From NCBI GenBank assembly GCA_030696845.1, contig JAUYRJ010000007.1:1-48538 (forward strand): a DNA stretch of 48,538 nt. The letters are read 5' to 3'. Below, piece by piece: positions 1 through 8,590 of this stretch (its first letter is position 1; each line of letters begins with the position of its first letter). The stretch comes from Polynucleobacter sp. Its GTDB lineage: Bacteria; Pseudomonadota; Gammaproteobacteria; Burkholderiales; Burkholderiaceae. The notes under the pieces were generated by a model. It worked only from the letters and a program-made list of their open reading frames with translations. It did not search any database and was not told the DNA's origin. Both the position numbers and the translations under genes were made by a program.

Positions 1-1631
1 CGATTAATCGAGAGCACGGGCTCGGTGAGCACATTCTCAAAGACCCAGGACTGGGAACGCTCGGTTAATTCCAGCAAACGCTCAGCCACGTTCGATTGAT
101 CTTGTTCTGCTGGCTTCGCAAATAACAGGCGGGTGCGTAGCGGAATGTGAAAGGGAGCTTTCTCACTCTGACCTGGGGTGCTCGGGCACGATTGCGTCAA
201 GGTCAATTGATAGCGCTTTGCGGTAGCGTCGAACTCGGTTTTAACCTGCACACGGGGTGTTCCTGCCTGACCATACCAATGTTTAAACTGGCTTAAATTC
301 CTGTCATTGGCATCGGCCATGGCAGCCAAAAAATCATCGCACGTTACCGCCTGACCATCATGGCGCGCAAAGTATAAGTCCATGCCTTTGCGAAAGCCTT
401 CTACCCCAAGCAGGGTTTGATACATCCGCACGACCTCAGCGCCTTTTTCATAGACGGTGACGGTATAAAAATTATTGATCTCTTGGTATTCATCCGGCCG
501 AATCGGATGCGCCATCGGGCCAGCATCCTCGGGAAACTGCAATTGACGTAATAAGCGCACATCCTCAATCCGTTTAACCGCCCTACCCGACTCGCTACCC
601 ATTTGATCGGCGGAAAACTCTTGATCGCGAAATACGGTCAAGCCTTCTTTCAGGGAAAGCTGGAACCAATCACGGCAGGTAACGCGGTTACCCGTCCAGT
701 TATGAAAATACTCGTGCGCGACAACACTCTCGATATTCGCAAAATCCGTATCGGTGGCCGTCTCGGGCTGCGCTAATACAAATTTGGTATTAAAAATATT
801 GAGGCCCTTATTTTCCATCGCACCCATATTGAAGTCGCCCACCGCGACAATCATGAAACGATCTAAATCGAGCTCCAAGCCATAGCGCTGTTCGTCCCAG
901 CGAATCGAATGAATTAAAGAATTCATCGCGTGGCGCGTTTTAGACAGATCGTGCGGCTCCACCCAAATTTGCAATTGTTTTTTAGCGCCGCTACCAGTGG
1001 TGATTTCTTCTTCAATGCACTCCAGCTTGCCCGCCACCAGCGCGAATAAATACGATGGTTTTGGAAAGGGATCTTCCCAAACAGCGCTATGCCAACCGTT
1101 GGGTAGCTTTTCCGTACTGATTAAATTGCCATTGGCTAGTAGTACGGGGTATTGCGACTCGACTGCGCGTAAGGTCACGCGGTAGCGCGCCATCACATCG
1201 GGCCTGTCTAAAAAATAGGTAATCTTGCGAAACCCCTCTGCCTCGCACTGCGTAAAGAAATTCCCATTTGATACATAAAGCCCCATGAGCGAGGTATTTT
1301 TTTCGGGCACGCAGATGCAGATGATTTCCAGCACAAAGGGCTCAGCCCCATTGCCCGGCAAAGAATGAATGCTGAGGCTGTGCGGTGTTAACTCAAAATG
1401 GCGGTGGGCTTGGCCATTAATGCGCAAGCTCATGAATTCCAGGTCGTGTCCTTGCAGTACCAAACTGCTGGCTTGATCTCCTGCGAGTGCGGGATTCGGC
1501 AAAACCTCAATCCGACTTTTGACAACGGTTTTTGCGGGGTCAAGTGCGATATCTAAATCGACCTGCTTAAACAAAAACTCGGGTGGACGATAGGCAAGGC
1601 GCTGGAAAGAATGGGCAAGATCGGTTTTCAT
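1..1631 (-). CDS. pepN: Aminopeptidase N, N-terminal part (runs off the left edge)
   Basis: This is a zinc metallopeptidase of family M1 that removes N-terminal residues from peptides in the cytoplasm. I translated the minus strand from the ATG at 1631, and the frame stays open to base 1, giving about 543 residues with the C-terminus outside the window. The product starts MKTDLAHSFQRLAYRPPEF. It contains the M1 exopeptidase motif GAMEN near residue 270 and the zinc site HEYFHNW near residue 306, with the downstream Glu region (FRDQEFSAD) following. These positions match Escherichia-type PepN closely. It lies 25 bases after the Gdt1-type exporter on the same strand, so the two may share a transcript. 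No frameshift or missing catalytic residue is visible in the part present. Confidence 0.93.
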   Translation of the reverse strand, partial: MKTDLAHSFQRLAYRPPEFLFKQVDLDIALDPAKTVVKSRIEVLPNPALAGDQASSLVLQGHDLEFMSLRINGQAHRHFELTPHSLSIHSLPGNGAEPFVLEIICICVPEKNTSLMGLYVSNGNFFTQCEAEGFRKITYFLDRPDVMARYRVTLRAVESQYPVLLANGNLISTEKLPNGWHSAVWEDPFPKPSYLFALVAGKLECIEEEITTGSGAKKQLQIWVEPHDLSKTRHAMNSLIHSIRWDEQRYGLELDLDRFMIVAVGDFNMGAMENKGLNIFNTKFVLAQPETATDTDFANIESVVAHEYFHNWTGNRVTCRDWFQLSLKEGLTVFRDQEFSADQMGSESGRAVKRIEDVRLLRQLQFPEDAGPMAHPIRPDEYQEINNFYTVTVYEKGAEVVRMYQTLLGVEGFRKGMDLYFARHDGQAVTCDDFLAAMADANDRNLSQFKHWYGQAGTPRVQVKTEFDATAKRYQLTLTQSCPSTPGQSEKAPFHIPLRTRLLFAKPAEQDQSNVAERLLELTERSQSWVFENVLTEPVLSIN

Positions 1632-1656
1632 CACCCCATTTTATGTCGTGCCGAAT

Positions 1657-2235
1657 CTATTGGTAGGCTAAGGTCACCAGCCCAATCACAATGAAGGTAA
1701 TGGCCGCCACCGCATGCACCCACCGAATCGGTATTCGGTTTGTAAATCGCGCTCCAATCCAAACCGCTGGCGCATTAGCCAGCATCATCCCTAAGGTAGT
1801 ACCGATCGTGACCGCGATGACATCCGCATAGCGGGCACCCAGCGCAATCGTGGCAATCTGGGTTTTATCGCCCATTTCTGCCAGGAAGAAGAGGCCGGTA
1901 GTTAAGAAAAATACAGGCCATGCCGCATTTTTGGCTTTGGCGCTCCCTGCATCGTCTAATCGGTCTGGCACCAAGAGCCACAATCCGATCGCCAAGAACC
2001 CCAAGCCGAGTATCCAGCGCATGACATCTGGACTCATGAAACTAGCAAGCCAATGGCCAAAATACGCCGCACAGGCGTGATTGGCTATCGTCGCGAGCAG
2101 GATTCCGGCGATAATAGGGCCTGCTTGGCGTGGGTAGCGCGCCGCCAACATCAGTGACAGCAATTGGGTTTTATCGCCCATTTCCGCTAAGGCCACTACC
2201 CCTGTCGAAAGAAATAATGCAGAAAAGTCGATCAT
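1657..2235 (-). CDS. Gdt1/TMEM165 (UPF0016) family cation exporter
   Basis: This is a 192-residue membrane protein with about six hydrophobic segments in two homologous halves. Each half carries the family signature E-x-G-D-K-T, at residues 18-23 and 120-125. The family is known to move Mn2+ or Ca2+, and bacterial members are mostly manganese exporters; the substrate here is inferred. The ATG at 2235 has no good Shine-Dalgarno sequence, but it places the first signature where the family expects it. The gene is divergent from the Fe-S protein gene at 2386 and is followed 25 bases later by pepN. I looked for a manganese (yybP-ykoY) riboswitch in the 150-base leader and saw none. Confidence 0.88.
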   Translation of the reverse strand: MIDFSALFLSTGVVALAEMGDKTQLLSLMLAARYPRQAGPIIAGILLATIANHACAAYFGHWLASFMSPDVMRWILGLGFLAIGLWLLVPDRLDDAGSAKAKNAAWPVFFLTTGLFFLAEMGDKTQIATIALGARYADVIAVTIGTTLGMMLANAPAVWIGARFTNRIPIRWVHAVAAITFIVIGLVTLAYQ

Positions 2236-2265
2236 ATGCAGTTAGTTAGATATTTTCTATCGATA

Positions 2266-2281
2266 TTGTTAATTAATACAA
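2266..2281. promoter_or_regulatory. Possible operator palindrome TTGT-N8-ACAA
   Basis: An AT-rich imperfect palindrome, TTGTTAATTAATACAA, lies in the 150-base divergent region between the Gdt1-type gene and the Fe-S/DUF3501 pair. It could bind a dimeric regulator, but no regulator is encoded next to it and AT-rich promoter DNA gives such matches by chance. Confidence 0.2.
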
Positions 2282-2385
2282 TTTGGCTATTGACCATTCC
2301 ACTCTTAAACTTAGGGTTATCCCAAATAGTATGTAAGCATAACGAGATTGCTTACCGAACCCATTCAAAATTAGCGAGGAAGTAA

Positions 2386-3723
2386 ATGAGCACACGCGAA
2401 GGTAGTTTAGAGGCCCCAACACGGCATGCACTGGATTGGAAAAATCCCGAGTTTTACGACCGCGAGAATCTGGAAGCGGAAATGGAGCGCGTATTTGACT
2501 TGTGCCATGGCTGCCGCCGTTGCTTAAGCCTCTGCGGATCATTCCCCACCCTCTTTGACTTAATTGACGCTACCGAAGACGGCGAAGTCGAGCAAGTCGC
2601 TAAGGCGGACTACCAAGCCGTGGTCGATCAGTGCTACCTCTGCGACGTCTGTTACATGACGAAGTGCCCATACGTTCCACCACACCCTTGGAACCTGGAC
2701 TTCCCCCACCTCATGCTGCGCGCCAAAGCCGTTAGCTTCAAAGAAGACAAAGCCACCTTCCGCGATAAATTGCTGTCCTCCACCGATAAACTGGGCCACT
2801 TCGCCGGTATTCCGATTGTGACGCAGGCGGTGAATGCCATAAACCAAACGGGCGTTGCGCGTCTGGCAATGGAAGGCGCCCTAGGCGTCGATAAAAAGGC
2901 GTGGATTCCAGAATACGCGCCCAAGACATTCCCTCAGTTAGCTGAAAAATCAACTGCGTTTCCAGTCAAAGACGGCGCCAAAACGCCCGGTAAGGTTGCG
3001 ATTTACGCGACCTGCTATGTGAACTACAACGAGCCTGGTATTGGTCAAGACCTAATCAAAATTTTGCAGCACAACCAAATCCCCTATGAGCTGGTTGATA
3101 AAGAAGCGTGCTGCGGTATGCCTAAGTTGGAATTAGGCGACTTGGATTCCGTTGAAGAAAACAAGAACAAGAACATTCCTAAATTGGCTAAGTTGGCCAA
3201 GGAAGGGTATGCTATCCTCACGCCAATCCCATCGTGCACCTTGATGTTTAAGCAAGAGTTGCCACTCATGTTCCCAGACGACGCTGATGTGCAACTCGTT
3301 AAGCAAGCGATGTGGGACCCCTTCGAGTACTTGGTTGCGCGGAACTCCGATGGCTTACTTAAGACCGACTACAAAACCGAATTAGGTCATGTTAGCTATC
3401 ACGTTGCCTGCCACTCCCGCGTGCAAAACGTTGGACAAAAGACCGCTGAAGCACTCAAGATGATTCCAGGTACGGAAGTGAATGTGGTTGAGCGTTGCTC
3501 AGGTCACTCGGGCACTTGGGGCGTTAAAAAAGAGTTCCATGCAATGGCAATGAAGATTGGTAAGCCCGTATTCAAGAGCATGGCTGAAAACGAGCCCGAT
3601 TACATTAGCTCCGATTGCCAACTAGCCGGTCATCATATTGCGCAGGGTATGGAGAAGCTTGGCTTACCGAAGTCCGCCATGGCGCACCCACTTACCTTGA
3701 TGGCGAAAGCCTACGGTCTGTAA
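2386..3723 (+). CDS. Fe-S oxidoreductase with 2x[4Fe-4S] and two CCG domains (GlpC/HdrD-like)
   Basis: This 445-residue soluble protein has two ferredoxin-like clusters near the N-terminus: Cys40/43/46/50 and Cys83/86/89/94 followed by Pro. Two cysteine-rich CCG-type domains follow, one with ATCYVNYN and EACCGMPK (Cys242-Cys243) and one with VACHSR and ERCSGHSG. This is the build of GlpC, GlcF and heterodisulfide reductase subunit D, which pass electrons between a partner and a quinone or thiol. No substrate can be assigned. The start is supported by GAGGAAG just upstream of the ATG. The next gene, 49 bases on, is a DUF3501 protein. In other Proteobacteria this pair usually follows a rubrerythrin gene, which is absent here. 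A role in peroxide or redox stress is inferred from that wider association only. Confidence 0.82.
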   Translation: MSTREGSLEAPTRHALDWKNPEFYDRENLEAEMERVFDLCHGCRRCLSLCGSFPTLFDLIDATEDGEVEQVAKADYQAVVDQCYLCDVCYMTKCPYVPPHPWNLDFPHLMLRAKAVSFKEDKATFRDKLLSSTDKLGHFAGIPIVTQAVNAINQTGVARLAMEGALGVDKKAWIPEYAPKTFPQLAEKSTAFPVKDGAKTPGKVAIYATCYVNYNEPGIGQDLIKILQHNQIPYELVDKEACCGMPKLELGDLDSVEENKNKNIPKLAKLAKEGYAILTPIPSCTLMFKQELPLMFPDDADVQLVKQAMWDPFEYLVARNSDGLLKTDYKTELGHVSYHVACHSRVQNVGQKTAEALKMIPGTEVNVVERCSGHSGTWGVKKEFHAMAMKIGKPVFKSMAENEPDYISSDCQLAGHHIAQGMEKLGLPKSAMAHPLTLMAKAYGL

Positions 3724-3772
3724 ACCGATTTAATCAATTGATACTTTTAACAGATATAGGAATAAAAGCAGC

Positions 3773-4357
3773 ATGGGAAAAATTACGCGCGAAAGCCTCT
3801 TAAGCCTCGAGGCATACCACAAGGATCGCCCAGCGATTCGGGAAAAGGCTATTCAAGAACGCCGCATTCGGACGGTGCACTTGGGTGACCACCTCACCAT
3901 GATTTTTGAGAACGAATTCTTGATGCGTTATCAAATTCAGGAGATGTTGCGTGTTGAGAAAACCTTCGAAGAAGAGGGCATTCAAGATGAGCTCGATGCC
4001 TACAACCCCTTAGTACCGGATGGCACTAACTTTAAAGCCACCATGATGTTGGAGTACCCCAACGAAGGCGATCGCAAGGTCGCGCTCGCCAAACTCCTTG
4101 GTATTGAAGACAAAATCTTTATTGAAGTCGAAGGTCAGCCACGCGTCTATGCTTTAGCCGATGAGGACTTGGAGCGCTCGACCGCGGAAAAAACATCCGC
4201 CGTGCACTTCATGCGCTTTGAACTCACACCCGATATGATCAAGGCGCTCAAAGCGGGCGCCCAAATGATGGTGGGTTGCGATCACAAAGAGTACCCCATG
4301 CATGTGAAGACCCTGCCCCACGAGACATTGGCTTCGCTTATTACCGATCTGAGCTAA
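3773..4357 (+). CDS. DUF3501 family protein
   Basis: This 194-residue soluble protein has no known catalytic motif and no membrane or signal segment. The opening (ITRESLLSLEAYHKDRPAIR), the internal DHLTMIFEN stretch and the MVGCDHKEYP stretch near the C-terminus are what I recognise as DUF3501. The family's function is unknown. It follows the Fe-S/CCG protein by 49 bases on the same strand, and the two almost certainly form an operon. AGGAA upstream of the ATG supports the start. It may be a partner subunit or assembly factor of the Fe-S protein; that is inference from conserved neighbourhood. Confidence 0.8.
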   Translation: MGKITRESLLSLEAYHKDRPAIREKAIQERRIRTVHLGDHLTMIFENEFLMRYQIQEMLRVEKTFEEEGIQDELDAYNPLVPDGTNFKATMMLEYPNEGDRKVALAKLLGIEDKIFIEVEGQPRVYALADEDLERSTAEKTSAVHFMRFELTPDMIKALKAGAQMMVGCDHKEYPMHVKTLPHETLASLITDLS

Positions 4358-4388
4358 GCCGCTGTCATCGCTTTACTGATTTATTGCT

Positions 4389-5507
4389 TTACGCCGCTAA
4401 TAGCTCAGTCGCTGGCACAAAGTCCAGCTGCTGAGCAATAGCCACCGGCTCTGATGCGAGCTGCCCGCGATACACATTCAGTCCATTGCGCAAATGCGCA
4501 TCCTGCCTGAGTGCCGCCACCAAGCCATAGTTTGCCAGCGCCTCCACAAACGGATAGGTTGCATTGGTGAGTCCGAAAGTTGATGTTCTCGCTACGGCGC
4601 CTGGCATATTCGCTACGCAGTAATGAATCACCTCTCCAACCAAATAACTGGGATCGCTGTGCGTAGTCGGCTTCGAGGTCTCAAAACAGCCGCCTTGATC
4701 AATCGCCACGTCCACCACTACAGACCCGGGTTTCATTTTCGTGACCATGCTCCTGGTTACCAATTTTGGCGCTGCTCCACCGGGCAACAGCACCGCACCG
4801 ATCACGACATCGGCCGCCAGCACTTCCCGTTCAATAGACAAGGGATCGGAGTAGTAGGTCCGCACACGATTGCCGTAGAGGGCATCAATCTGACGCAGTC
4901 GATCTATATCCTTATCGATAATTGAAACGTCCGCCCCAATCCCCACAGCGATCTGCAATGCATTTCGACCAACTACCCCCGCCCCAAGAATGACGACCTT
5001 TGCCGCCGCCACACCTGGAATGCCCGCGAGCAATATGCCAGGTCCGCCATGGGTCTTTTCCATTTCGGTTGCCGCCGCCTGAATCGACATACGCCCCGCC
5101 ACCTCACTCATTGGCGCCAACAAGGGCAAAGTGCCCGCACGCGACGTGACGGTTTCATAGGCGATGCAACTGGAACCTGAATGAAGCAGCGCTTTGGTTT
5201 GCATGGGATCCGGCGCGAGATGCAAATACGTAAACAGAATTTGATCCTCTCGAAGCATGGCGCATTCTTGTGGCTGCGGCTCTTTTACCTTCACCACCAT
5301 CTGCGCTTTGCCATACACCTCGGTTGCGCTATCCACCAGAGAAGCGCCTGCAGCGCGATACAACTCATCCGTTAAGCCAATCTGCTGACCGGCTCCGCGC
5401 TGAATCAGAATCGAATGCCCTTGCGCCGCTAAACCACTGACATTTCCCGGGGTTAAGCCCACGCGAAATTCATTATCTTTTACTTCTTTTGGTACGCCAA
5501 TAATCAT
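4389..5507 (-). CDS. ald: Alanine dehydrogenase
   Basis: This 372-residue enzyme interconverts L-alanine and pyruvate plus ammonia using NAD. The expected substrate-binding and catalytic residues are present at family positions: Arg15, Lys75 and His96. A Rossmann motif (LGAGVVGRNA) lies near residue 175. Length is normal for the family. The ATG at 5507 is preceded by TAAGGAG at good spacing, and this Shine-Dalgarno sequence overlaps the stop codon of the upstream permease gene, so the two are translated from one message. The pairing suggests alanine or a related amino acid is imported by the permease and deaminated by this enzyme. Confidence 0.95.
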   Translation of the reverse strand: MIIGVPKEVKDNEFRVGLTPGNVSGLAAQGHSILIQRGAGQQIGLTDELYRAAGASLVDSATEVYGKAQMVVKVKEPQPQECAMLREDQILFTYLHLAPDPMQTKALLHSGSSCIAYETVTSRAGTLPLLAPMSEVAGRMSIQAAATEMEKTHGGPGILLAGIPGVAAAKVVILGAGVVGRNALQIAVGIGADVSIIDKDIDRLRQIDALYGNRVRTYYSDPLSIEREVLAADVVIGAVLLPGGAAPKLVTRSMVTKMKPGSVVVDVAIDQGGCFETSKPTTHSDPSYLVGEVIHYCVANMPGAVARTSTFGLTNATYPFVEALANYGLVAALRQDAHLRNGLNVYRGQLASEPVAIAQQLDFVPATELLAA

Positions 5508-5517
5508 CTGTTTCTCC

Positions 5518-6888
5518 TTATTTCAATTTATTTTTACGATGCAAGCCCATCACGTAATACATCAGGCAATATACCGCTAACAAGCACGGGCCCAGGATCA
5601 AAGCGGCGCGCGCATCTTCATGAAAACCCATCAAGACAATGACAAGTACAATGAAGGCAAGAGCAAACCACGATGAATACGGCCACCATGGCGTGCGATA
5701 ACTCAGACTTTCCAATTGCGCTGGAGTCAGTGATTTTCTGAAGCGCATTTGGGTATATAAAATCGAAATCCAAACCATGAGCCCGATGAAAGTTACTGCG
5801 GCCATGACGTATTGAAATGCCTTATCTGGTACAAAGTAGTTCAGCACCACCCCAATCATGGGCACCATCACGGCCGCCATCACAGCACGATGCGGTACGC
5901 CGTTGGTAGAAAGGTGCGCAAACTTCTCAGGAGCGTATCCGTTGACGGATAAAGAGTACAGTAGGCGGCCGCCACTAAAAATTCCTGCATTGCAGGACGA
6001 TAAGGCAGCGGTAATCACCACGAAATTCACAATGCCGGCGGCCTCACGCAAACCGAGGCGTTCAAACATCACGACAAACGGGCTTCCCTGTTGGCCTACT
6101 TCATTCCACGGAAAGATCGCCAAGATCACCAAGATCGCGCCCATATAAAAAATCAAGATGCGCCAAGCAAGGGAATCGATCGCCATTGGAATCGTCTTTT
6201 TGGGATTTTCCGCTTCGCCCGCAGAGAGGCCAATCATCTCAATACCCACATAAGCGAAGAGCACCATCTGCAGCGACATGAGGAGTCCGCCAATACCATT
6301 GGGGAAAAAGCCACCATGAATCCACAAATTATCAAATCCCAGCGGAACCCAATCATTAGTAAAGCCAAAAAACACCACTGCCGCGCCCATCGCAATCAAT
6401 ACGATGATGGCAACAACTTTAATGAGCGAGAACCAAAACTCAAACTCGCCAAAGAGCCGAACAGCGATCATGTTAATTAAGCCCATCAAAATGATGGAAG
6501 ACAGAGCCCAAACCCATTGCGGCATGTCCGGAAACCAAATGCCCATGTAAATGCCCACCGCAGTTACTTCGGCAATACTCACGACAATCCAGTAAGTCCA
6601 GTAACCCCAACCCACCATGTAACCCGCTAGCGGTCCAACATAGGAATTGGCATACGCCGCAAATGAGCCGGCGACCGGCTCGTGCACCGCCATTTCACCT
6701 AAGGTGCGCAGCACAATAAAAGCGACGATTCCAGCCAGTAAATAACCCAACAGAATCGACGGACCAGCCAATTGGATTGCGCTAGCGGAACCTAAAAATA
6801 ATCCGACACCAATCGTGGAACCTAATGCCATTAGGCGAATGTGACGAACCTTGAGATGGCGTTTTAAGCCAGTGTGTTCTGTCTGCAA
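5518..6888 (-). CDS. Amino-acid permease of the AAT family (APC superfamily)
   Basis: This is a 12-segment membrane transporter of about 456 residues. The first segment carries the APC consensus GSTIGVGLFLGSA, and the following segments (GYLLAGIVAFIVLRTLGEMA; AGEAENPKKTIPMAI) match the ProY/CycA/GabP group. The substrate cannot be read from sequence; its partner ald points to alanine, glycine or D-amino acids. I prefer the TTG start at 6888 (protein starting with QTEHTGLKRH after the initiator) over the ATG at 6906. A perfect AGGAGG lies inside codons 3-4 of the longer frame and sits six bases before this TTG, while the ATG has no ribosome-binding site. The gene is followed by ald after 10 bases. 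Confidence 0.85.
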   Translation of the reverse strand: MQTEHTGLKRHLKVRHIRLMALGSTIGVGLFLGSASAIQLAGPSILLGYLLAGIVAFIVLRTLGEMAVHEPVAGSFAAYANSYVGPLAGYMVGWGYWTYWIVVSIAEVTAVGIYMGIWFPDMPQWVWALSSIILMGLINMIAVRLFGEFEFWFSLIKVVAIIVLIAMGAAVVFFGFTNDWVPLGFDNLWIHGGFFPNGIGGLLMSLQMVLFAYVGIEMIGLSAGEAENPKKTIPMAIDSLAWRILIFYMGAILVILAIFPWNEVGQQGSPFVVMFERLGLREAAGIVNFVVITAALSSCNAGIFSGGRLLYSLSVNGYAPEKFAHLSTNGVPHRAVMAAVMVPMIGVVLNYFVPDKAFQYVMAAVTFIGLMVWISILYTQMRFRKSLTPAQLESLSYRTPWWPYSSWFALAFIVLVIVLMGFHEDARAALILGPCLLAVYCLMYYVMGLHRKNKLK

Positions 6889-6894
6889 GAGAGA

Positions 6895-6901
6895 CCTCCT
6901 T
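6895..6901 (-). promoter_or_regulatory. Shine-Dalgarno AAGGAGG that sets the permease start
   Basis: On the minus strand AAGGAGG is followed by TCTCTC and then TTG at 6888. It lies downstream of the ATG at 6906, so it cannot serve that codon. This is direct evidence for TTG initiation. Confidence 0.7.
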
Positions 6902-6970
6902 TTCATTTTGACATTGGTAATTCACCAACGGAGCAAAGTCTAGGGAGGACTTGTGGATAGGACTAGTGCC

Positions 6971-6990
6971 TAAATATTCGTTAAATATTC
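6971..6990. promoter_or_regulatory. Helically phased direct repeat TAAATATTC upstream of permease-ald
   Basis: Two exact copies of the 9-mer TAAATATTC (6971-6979 and 6982-6990) are repeated with an 11-base period, one DNA turn, about 83-102 bases upstream of the permease start. This is the geometry of a regulator binding two adjacent sites on one face. Ald genes are often controlled by Lrp/AsnC proteins, but no regulator is encoded nearby and the identity is unknown. Confidence 0.35.
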
Positions 6991-7080
6991 AAAACCAAAT
7001 AAATAACAGCTAGAAATAAGATGAGCCCAAGCAGTAGCAGTATTTACGCTTAAAAAAAATATTTCGTCCTACAAAAGAAT

Positions 7081-7096
7081 CTGTAATTTCTTACAG
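7081..7096 (-). terminator. Possible weak terminator after tcdA
   Basis: On the minus strand CTGTAA-GAAA-TTACAG forms a six-pair stem closed by a GNRA-type tetraloop, followed by ATTCTTTTG. It lies about 55 bases past the tcdA stop codon. The T-run is interrupted, so termination would be weak. A perfect GGGAATTCCC palindrome adjoins it at 7096-7105. Confidence 0.3.
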
Positions 7097-7149
7097 GGAA
7101 TTCCCGAAGGACTTTCGATGAAATTTGCAACCTAGATGGGTATTTTGAT

Positions 7150-7932
7150 TTACTGCGCGGATTTGTGAGTGCGAATTAGCGTCAAAATCTCTGCGGCAGC
7201 AACCAGTCCGGCCGCGGCCGTCACCGTTACCGCGGAGCCATAACCCGAACACGCCAAGCCGCCGGTGGCAGAGCCTGCTCTGGGCTCTTTGGAATACACC
7301 GCCCGAATTCCCATCTTCTTTTTAAGATCACGTGAGAAGCCGTGGTTTGTGCGCAGACCAACGCGTACCTTGGCAAGCAAAGCATCTTGCTCTGTTTTTG
7401 ATAAATCATCGCAGCGCAATTGCGTGGGGTCTGCCTTGCCGCCCGAAGCGCCGCACATCACCAGCAAACGCTGGTTCGCTACACTCCATGCGGCTAAAGC
7501 AATTTTCACCTGTACCGAGTCGGTTGCATCTAACACCAAGGCATCTGCTGGCACTAGGGCGTTGATGTTTTCTGGCTCCAAAAATGCGTCGTGGCAAGTC
7601 AATTGAATATGCGGATTAATTTGCAATATCCGCTCAGCCATCACTTTTACTTTGGCTTTGCCGTATTCATCACCCAGTGCGTGCAATTGCCGATTCGTAT
7701 TGCTCTCCGCAATGTGGTCAAAATCAATCAAGACCAAATGCCCGATAGCGGACCTAGCCAACGCTTCAGCCGCCCACGAACCCACGCCACCCAAGCCGGC
7801 AACTACTACAGTAGCGGCCCTAAACTGCGTCAGAGCCAAATCTCCATAGAGCCGCGCCACACCTCCAAAGCGGCGATCGGCGGGATTTATCGCCTGATCC
7901 ACCGCAGGGGCTTGAAAGTTCTCATTTGTCAT
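7150..7932 (-). CDS. tcdA: tRNA threonylcarbamoyladenosine dehydratase
   Basis: This 260-residue E1-like enzyme uses ATP to cyclise t6A at position 37 of ANN-decoding tRNAs to ct6A. It has the nucleotide-binding motif [17 protein letters not shown] near residue 47, the [15 protein letters not shown] stretch with its conserved Asp, and the TcdA-type lysine/arginine-rich region ([16 protein letters not shown]). These separate it from ThiF and MoeB. Length is typical. The ATG at 7932 is preceded by AGAGAAG. It is divergent from pdxH, with only 22 bases between the start codons. Confidence 0.92.
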   Translation of the reverse strand: MTNENFQAPAVDQAINPADRRFGGVARLYGDLALTQFRAATVVVAGLGGVGSWAAEALARSAIGHLVLIDFDHIAESNTNRQLHALGDEYGKAKVKVMAERILQINPHIQLTCHDAFLEPENINALVPADALVLDATDSVQVKIALAAWSVANQRLLVMCGASGGKADPTQLRCDDLSKTEQDALLAKVRVGLRTNHGFSRDLKKKMGIRAVYSKEPRAGSATGGLACSGYGSAVTVTAAAGLVAAAEILTLIRTHKSAQ

Positions 7933-7942
7933 AGCTTCTCTT

Positions 7943-7954
7943 TATACTAAATAC
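7943..7954 (+). promoter_or_regulatory. -10 hexamer placed for a leaderless pdxH transcript
   Basis: TATACT occupies 7943-7948 and is followed by exactly six bases before the pdxH ATG, so a transcript would be expected to start at or within a base of the A of the ATG. No Shine-Dalgarno sequence is present. A good -35 hexamer at 16-18 bases is not seen, which lowers confidence. Confidence 0.35.
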
Positions 7955-8590
7955 ATGGAATCCATTGCTCAACTGCGTAAAAACTACACCCATGACCAAC
8001 TCTCGGAGGGCGATGTTCCGAGCGAGCCGTTTAGCCTCTTTCACACGTGGTTTGACCAAGCGGTGAAGGCGCAATGCCCCGAACCCAATGCAATGGCCCT
8101 AGCTACAGCGAATCGCGATGGCATTCCTTCGGTGCGTATTGTCCTATTAAAGGCGGCCGATCAAAACGGCTTTACCTTTTTTACCAACTACACCAGCCAA
8201 AAAGGCGTGGAATTGGCTGAGCAGCCCCATGCTTCGCTGCTCTTTCACTGGCATGAGCTGGAGCGGCAAGTACGCATTAATGGCATAGTCGAGCCCGTAA
8301 GCGCTGCTGAGAGCGATGCGTACTTTCACTCTAGGCCACCTGCCTCGCGGATTGGTGCCTGGGCCTCACCCCAGAGCGCGGTAATACCCAACCGGGAATT
8401 CTTAGAAGAGCAAGAGAAGCAATTTAAAGCGGCGCACGGCGACAATCCGCCACGTCCCCCGCACTGGGGTGGCTATCGACTCAAACCGACGCAAATCGAG
8501 TTTTGGCAAGGTCGACCTTCCCGCTTACACGACCGGATTTGCTACCGACATACGGACACTGGCTGGACGATTACGCGCCTAGCACCCTAA
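7955..8590 (+). CDS. pdxH: Pyridoxamine 5'-phosphate oxidase
   Basis: This FMN enzyme of 211 residues oxidises pyridoxine or pyridoxamine 5'-phosphate to pyridoxal 5'-phosphate, the last step of vitamin B6 cofactor synthesis and salvage. Its N-terminus (IAQLRKNY) aligns with known PdxH. The FMN-binding stretches are intact ([49 protein letters not shown]), as is the C-terminal substrate region ([13 protein letters not shown]). It ends in a four-base convergent overlap with msrA. There is no ribosome-binding site ahead of the ATG, which fits a leaderless message. Confidence 0.95.
   Translation: MESIAQLRKNYTHDQLSEGDVPSEPFSLFHTWFDQAVKAQCPEPNAMALATANRDGIPSVRIVLLKAADQNGFTFFTNYTSQKGVELAEQPHASLLFHWHELERQVRINGIVEPVSAAESDAYFHSRPPASRIGAWASPQSAVIPNREFLEEQEKQFKAAHGDNPPRPPHWGGYRLKPTQIEFWQGRPSRLHDRICYRHTDTGWTITRLAP

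Noticed and set aside
2236-2385. Manganese (yybP-ykoY) riboswitch upstream of the Gdt1-type gene
   Set aside because: The region lacks the conserved loops of that riboswitch and is too short and AT-rich; nothing matched on the minus strand.
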